From an uncultured Campylobacterales bacterium (GTDB lineage: Bacteria > Campylobacterota > Campylobacteria > Campylobacterales > Arcobacteraceae): a stretch of DNA of 64,000 nt. Below the pieces are notes generated by a model. That model searched no databases and was not told where the DNA came from. It was given only the letters and a program-made list of their open reading frames with translations. How positions within the stretch are numbered: the first letter of the stretch is position 1; every line of letters starts with the position of its first letter. The position numbers and the translations under genes were made by a program. Of this stretch, positions 60,408 through 64,000 are shown in pieces. The stretch is from assembly GCA_938084175.1 (NCBI GenBank), contig CALKDR010000024.1:1-64000 (forward strand), given 5' to 3'.

Positions 60408-61341
60408 GTATATTCTCCATTTGAAAATGTTTATTTAAGAATTCATTCATGTCATCGGGTAAATCTGCCTTAAATGTCATTAATTCATTAGTTTTTGGAT
60501 GAATTAAATACAGATTATATGCATGTAAATAAAATCTATTTATTTTATTTAAATCGCCCTTAAAACCATATAAATTATCTCCTAGTATGTGCCTATTCAT
60601 CGAACTTAAGTGAACTCTTATCTGATGAGTTCTACCTGTGAATAATTTTGCTGCAACTAATTCAAAAGTTTCATTTTTACTCAGATCAATTTTTTTAAAT
60701 GCTGACTTTGCATTTCTTCCTGTTTCTTGTATAGACATTTTTAATCTATTATTTGGATTTCTAGCAATTGCTTTATCAACTATTACATCATCTTTTAAGG
60801 GTAAATCAGTAATTGCTAGGTAATATCTACCCATTGTTTTATCTTGCAACTGTTCCGATAAACAAGCGTGTGCTTGATTAGTTTTAGCAACAACCATTAC
60901 TCCTGTTGTACCTTTGTCTAACCTATGAACTATTCCATGACGTTCTTCACCTGAAATTGTTGAAAGTGATATTTTTTGAAGTTTTAACCAATCAACTAAA
61001 GTCGCATCTTTTACACTTGGTGCATCATGAATTGTTAAGTTTGCAGGTTTATTAAGAACAAGTATATGTTCATCTTCAAAAATTATTTTTACATCTTTAC
61101 CTTCTAAAGATTTTTTAATAAAATCTTCATTCTTGATTGTTTGTATTTCTGCTTCAGGAAAACAAACTTCAATTTCTTGATTTTCTTTTAGTTTTAAACC
61201 TGATTTTGCTACGGTTTTACCATCTACTTTTACGAACTCTTTTTTAATAAGTTGTTCTATTTGATTTCTTGAAGCATCAATTTGTGATGCTAAGAATTTA
61301 TCTAATCTATTTGTTTCTTGAACAATAAAATTTTTATACAT
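60355..61341 (-). CDS. RluA-family 23S rRNA pseudouridine synthase, RluD-like
   Basis: Isomerises uridines in rRNA to pseudouridine. It has an N-terminal S4-like RNA-binding region (RLDKFLASQIDASRNQIEQLI, VKVDGKTVAKSGLKLKENQ) and a catalytic domain with ILVLNKPANLTIHDAP and HRLDKGTTGVMVVAK, in which the Asp is catalytic, then FTGRTHQIRVHL. The C-terminal ~20 residues overlap the lipoprotein gene by 53 bases. I prefer the ATG at 61341 (328 residues), which has AAAGAG 10 bases upstream. A GTG at 61359 would leave one base between this gene and the divergent rodA start. RluD versus RluC is not settled. Confidence 0.9.
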   Translation of the reverse strand: MYKNFIVQETNRLDKFLASQIDASRNQIEQLIKKEFVKVDGKTVAKSGLKLKENQEIEVCFPEAEIQTIKNEDFIKKSLEGKDVKIIFEDEHILVLNKPANLTIHDAPSVKDATLVDWLKLQKISLSTISGEERHGIVHRLDKGTTGVMVVAKTNQAHACLSEQLQDKTMGRYYLAITDLPLKDDVIVDKAIARNPNNRLKMSIQETGRNAKSAFKKIDLSKNETFELVAAKLFTGRTHQIRVHLSSMNRHILGDNLYGFKGDLNKINRFYLHAYNLYLIHPKTNELMTFKADLPDDMNEFLNKHFQMENIHDKIDANNIIDSFTSFT

Positions 61342-61360
61342 TTTTAGATACTCTTTCACT

Positions 61361-62467
61361 ATGCGTTTATTTGATAAGAGAATTATTTCCCATTTTGACT
61401 ATTTGTTAATACTATTTGTTTTACCTTTGATATTTTTATCATATCATCTTATAAGTGAAACTAATGAAATATTAGCGAATAAACAATTAATATACTTTAC
61501 ACTTTCATTTTTTGCTTTTATAATAGTTTTCATATTGCCAATTAGAAAAAAGTTAAGATGGATACCTTTTCTTTATTGGTTAGGTATTTTACTTTTATTA
61601 GCTGTAGAATTTTGGGGTGTTACTAAATTAGGTGCCAAAAGATGGCTTCCTTTACCTGTTTTAAATACAACAATGCAGCCCTCAGAGCTTATAAAACCTA
61701 TTTATATTTTAATGCTTGGATATTTAATTCATAACAGGCCACCACCTAAAAAAGGTTATGGTTTTACTGATTTCGCTTATTTTTCTTTTTATATTTTATT
61801 ACCTTTTGTTTTAATAGCTAAAGAGCCTGATTTAGGTACGGCTTTAGTATTATTACTTGTTGGTTATGGAATTTTATTTATTGTTGGTGTAAATTGGAAA
61901 ATATGGACATCAATACTTTTAGTTATTGGTATTTCTTCTCCTTTTATTTATACATATTTAATAAAAGATTATCAAAAGAAAAGAATAAAAGATTTTATTT
62001 CAGAAAAACCTAGTTACCACGTGCAACAATCTATCATTGCAATTGGTTCAGGTGGATTAATCGGAAAGTTAAGTGATGAAGCTACTCAAACACAATTAAA
62101 ATTTCTTCCAATTGCAACTAGTGATTTTATTTTTGCATATTTCGTAGAAAGATATGGTTTTTTAGGTGCTTTTGGATTAATTTTTATATATGGTTTATTA
62201 ATTGCACATTTACTAAGCTTAAACTATTATTTTAAAGATGATTACGTCATCCGGGCATTTGCCTCAGGATTGGGGCTTTTACTGTTTTTTAATATGAGTG
62301 TGAACATACTAATGGTTATAGGTTTTGCACCCGTTGTTGGACTTCCTTTACCTCTATTTTCTTATGGTGGAAGTTCTTTTATAAATTTTATTGTAATTTT
62401 TGCAATTTTAGAGAATTTATTAGCATTTAGATATATGGATTTATACAATTATGAAAGGAAACTATAA
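61361..62467 (+). CDS. rodA: Rod shape-determining protein RodA (SEDS glycosyltransferase)
   Basis: A SEDS-family membrane enzyme that polymerises lipid II glycan strands during cell elongation. The 368-residue protein has about ten helices and the RodA start MRLFDKRIISHFDYLL. Conserved spots are GAKRWLPLP, PSELIKPIYI, AKEPDLGTALVLLLVGYGI, and VPVVGLPLPLFSYGGSSF-type sequence (seen here as VVGLPLPLFSYGGSS). The ATG at 61361 has no ribosome site and sits at or next to the divergent gene's start, so the message may be leaderless. It ends beside an agmatinase remnant. Confidence 0.93.
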   Translation: MRLFDKRIISHFDYLLILFVLPLIFLSYHLISETNEILANKQLIYFTLSFFAFIIVFILPIRKKLRWIPFLYWLGILLLLAVEFWGVTKLGAKRWLPLPVLNTTMQPSELIKPIYILMLGYLIHNRPPPKKGYGFTDFAYFSFYILLPFVLIAKEPDLGTALVLLLVGYGILFIVGVNWKIWTSILLVIGISSPFIYTYLIKDYQKKRIKDFISEKPSYHVQQSIIAIGSGGLIGKLSDEATQTQLKFLPIATSDFIFAYFVERYGFLGAFGLIFIYGLLIAHLLSLNYYFKDDYVIRAFASGLGLLLFFNMSVNILMVIGFAPVVGLPLPLFSYGGSSFINFIVIFAILENLLAFRYMDLYNYERKL

Positions 62468-62471
62468 AAAT

Positions 62472-62787
62472 CAAAGCATAAAATAATTGTTTTAAGTGAC
62501 AGAGTTGATATTCTTATTAATAAACCTGTTTATATTACAATTGATTTAGATGTATTTGATCCTTCTGTTTTCCTGGAACTGGTACTCCTGAACCTGGTGG
62601 AATAGATTTTCATGATATGCAAAAGATTATTCAAACTTTATCAAGATTAAAAAATGTTGTGGGAATGGATGTTGTTGAACTTTCTCCAAAATATGATGCA
62701 AGTGGTATTTCTACAGCAGTTGCTTGTAAAACTCTACGAGAACTAGTTTTAGCCACTATAAATAAAAAAGTAAAAAGTCTTGTTTAG
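62472..62787 (+). pseudogene. Agmatinase/ureohydrolase C-terminal remnant
   Basis: The last third of a SpeB-type agmatinase. The frame reads KIIVLSDRVDILINKPVYIT, then IDLDVFDPSV, where a base is missing. The next frame continues PGTGTPEPGGIDFHDMQKII and then a VVGMDVVELSPKYD segment to a TAG at 62785-62787. The ureohydrolase metal-binding motif IDLDVFDPS is present, but the upstream two thirds of the enzyme, with the other metal ligands, are missing, replaced by rodA. One T appears to be lost between GTTTTC and CCTGG (about 62571). The gene's terminator is intact. This is a truncated, frameshifted relic. Confidence 0.85.
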
Positions 62788-62797
62788 ACTTTTTACT
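62769..62797. terminator. Bidirectional terminator over the agmatinase relic stop
   Basis: AGTAAAAAGTCT at 62769-62780 pairs exactly over 12 bp with 62786-62797 around TGTTT. It also touches the stop codon of the convergent minus-strand gene. Confidence 0.75.
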
Positions 62798-63239
62798 AAT
62801 TTATTATTTCAATTATTCTTTCAATTCTTTGTACATTAGCTTCATAAACATAATCATCTTTATTCTCTTTTAAAGCATTTTGATTAAAAATCAATAACTC
62901 TTCTAGTTTTCTTTTGATTTGTAATTCTTTTTCATTTATATTTTTTGTTTCAAAAGCTTTTTCAAGTTTATAATTAAGATTTGTATTAACTTCAAGTAAA
63001 AAACTTAAACTGTATTCTACTTCTTCACCTTCGTAATAAGATCTATTAATTATAAAATGACCAGAGGAGAAGCTTATATCTTCCATTTCTCTTGAAAGAT
63101 AAGCCATTTTTACTAAACCTTTAATATTGTGGATTAAATCTACTTCTATGTAGTTTTCATCTAATTTATCCAAAAGTTCCATAACTTTTTTTAAATCAAA
63201 GTTTTCAATTAATTCTTTCTGTATTTCTTCTAAATTCAT
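62796..63239 (-). CDS. Hypothetical helical acidic protein
   Basis: A 147-residue soluble protein, rich in Glu, Lys, Leu and Asn and mostly helical, with a short strand-like middle (DISFSSGHFIINRSYYEGEE). I do not recognise a family, catalytic motif or metal site. It starts 13 bases downstream of the membrane protein at 63253 and is probably cotranscribed with it. An immunity or partner protein would fit such a pairing, but nothing in the sequence shows this. Confidence 0.6.
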   Translation of the reverse strand: MNLEEIQKELIENFDLKKVMELLDKLDENYIEVDLIHNIKGLVKMAYLSREMEDISFSSGHFIINRSYYEGEEVEYSLSFLLEVNTNLNYKLEKAFETKNINEKELQIKRKLEELLIFNQNALKENKDDYVYEANVQRIERIIEIIN

Positions 63240-63252
63240 TTGTCTATGCCTT

Positions 63253-63966
63253 TTATTCTTCTTGTCTAAGTATTTCTCTAAGTATTTCTAAATCATAAAT
63301 ATTTTTGCCGCAACTTAATTTGTTTGTAATAACATTTGTAAATTTTTCTTCGTTTTTATTTATATATGTATAATCTAAAACATAATCTTTTTTCAAAAGT
63401 TTTAAAGTGCTGTCATCTTCACATAATGATTCTTGAATACCTGATTTAAACTTATTTAAATTATATTTTGAATGACTATCAATATTTTTTAACTGATAAG
63501 TATAATAAATATTTTTTTCTTTAATATCAACATTTATTAAATAACTAAAAGAATCAACTTTTAAAGGAAGTTTACTTTTGAAACTATTTATCTCACTTTT
63601 TATAGCATAGTCTTCAAATAAATAAACTTTTACTAAATCATAAGCTGAATATAAAGAGAAAAAAAGATTTATAGAAATAATAACCTTTGCTAAGAACGAC
63701 CAAAATTTATTCCCTGAATAATTATTCGCACTTCTTTGAACAGAAATAAAAATTAATATGGAATAAACAAAAGTTAATAAATAAATTAACAAACTAAAAT
63801 AATGATCATAATTTGTTCTTTGGAAATCTACTTGGCTAAAACTGTTATCTAAAAAAATATTTATGCAAAGACTTAAAAAAACAAAGTACAACCAAAAAGT
63901 TATAGTAAGACTAATTTGTCCTTTCAATAGTTTTTTCAAATATGATTGTTTTTGTTCTTTATTCAT
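63253..63966 (-). CDS. Hypothetical membrane protein with a soluble C-terminal domain
   Basis: A 237-residue protein with three predicted membrane helices (about 20-37, 56-74, 88-110). A ~115-residue polar C-terminal domain follows and may be periplasmic. It carries two Cys (ESLCEDD and KLSCGKN) that could form a disulfide. I do not recognise the family. AAAGGA lies 5 bases before the ATG, so the start is firm. It is followed after 13 bases by the helical protein at 62796 on the same strand. Confidence 0.6.
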   Translation of the reverse strand: MNKEQKQSYLKKLLKGQISLTITFWLYFVFLSLCINIFLDNSFSQVDFQRTNYDHYFSLLIYLLTFVYSILIFISVQRSANNYSGNKFWSFLAKVIISINLFFSLYSAYDLVKVYLFEDYAIKSEINSFKSKLPLKVDSFSYLINVDIKEKNIYYTYQLKNIDSHSKYNLNKFKSGIQESLCEDDSTLKLLKKDYVLDYTYINKNEEKFTNVITNKLSCGKNIYDLEILREILRQEE

Positions 63967-64000
63967 TCACTTCCTTTTAATATAATTTATATCGAACATT

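Noticed and set aside
1-64000. Search for CRISPR arrays, insertion sequences, integrases, toxin-antitoxin modules or prophage genes
   Set aside because: No regularly spaced direct repeats, transposase motifs or phage structural genes were found. The paired genes at 62796-63966 lack any recognisable toxin or antitoxin motif.

Overview
The window looks like chromosome of a Campylobacterota (epsilonproteobacterial) bacterium, most likely an Arcobacter-type organism. The evidence is very high A+T content, TTG and GTG starts beside ATG, and promoters reduced to a TATAAT-like -10 with rarely a recognisable -35. Several proteins also have the form usual in this phylum: a long TrmB, a ~395-residue DapD, a MlaA-MlaC-RND lipid cluster and an MoxR/Bat operon. 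Genus and species cannot be fixed from the sequence alone. I see no phage, insertion sequence, CRISPR array, integrase or replication origin.

Layout. 1-5 kb: tRNA-Leu(TAA), the RNA helicase rhlE, a mutarotase-like protein, small conserved proteins and a methyltransferase. 4.9-9.4 kb: a DsbB/DsbA-like thiol oxidation pair, two membrane-anchored helical proteins of unknown role, a TlpA-like lipoprotein and an aminotransferase. 9.5-15.8 kb: a protein built of two Cys-containing repeats, the mlaA-mlaC-RND lipid transport operon, yebC and an M48 lipoprotein peptidase. 15.9-21.7 kb: the complete Bat operon on the minus strand (MoxR, DUF58, DUF4381-like, BatA, BatB, BatC, BatD). 21.9-26.4 kb: a zinc-ribbon membrane protein, an EamA exporter, a TrmH-type methyltransferase, then a sulfur-linked patch (YeeE/YedE transporter, acidic partner, DsrE-like protein) and a hotdog thioesterase.

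26.5-36.8 kb: acnB, a broken DUF389 membrane gene, thiI, small membrane proteins including an apparently unlisted 25-residue one, a ClC channel with a DsrE protein, and msrA. 37-41.6 kb: a full branched-chain amino acid ABC system (livJ, then a strong terminator, then livHMGF). 41.7-51.8 kb: a TerB-like protein, small coiled-coil/ZapA-like proteins, a pseudopilin, priA, a split PilZ-like gene, dapD, a DUF255 thioredoxin-fold protein, a duplicated STAS-like protein, an ABC-F ATPase and a RidA protein. 51.8-61.4 kb (minus strand): an FkbM methyltransferase with a DUF234 protein, then a long operon read rluD-like, FN3 lipoprotein, trmB, ftsE, ftsX, EnvC-like activator, a broken membrane gene, yaiI. 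61.4-64 kb: rodA, an agmatinase remnant and two uncharacterised genes.

How the genes fit together. Most content is core metabolism, RNA modification and envelope biology: periplasmic thiol redox (DsbA/B, TlpA, MsrA), lipid trafficking (Mla/RND), Bat stress proteins, FtsEX-EnvC control of septal wall hydrolysis, and RodA elongation. A notable feature is gene damage. There is a frameshift plus stop in DUF389, an in-frame TAA in the membrane gene after envC, an amber in a small membrane ORF, a truncated and frameshifted agmatinase, a possible split PilZ gene and a DUF234 gene whose well-placed start codon is ATC. These are either real decay or single-base sequence errors. I did not find a clearly new multi-gene defence or secretion system. 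The best unexplained items are the C-x30-C two-repeat protein, the paired acidic small proteins, the 25-residue membrane protein, a hairpin that hides the ribosome site of the DUF255 gene, and an isolated pseudopilin between cell-division-like genes and priA.
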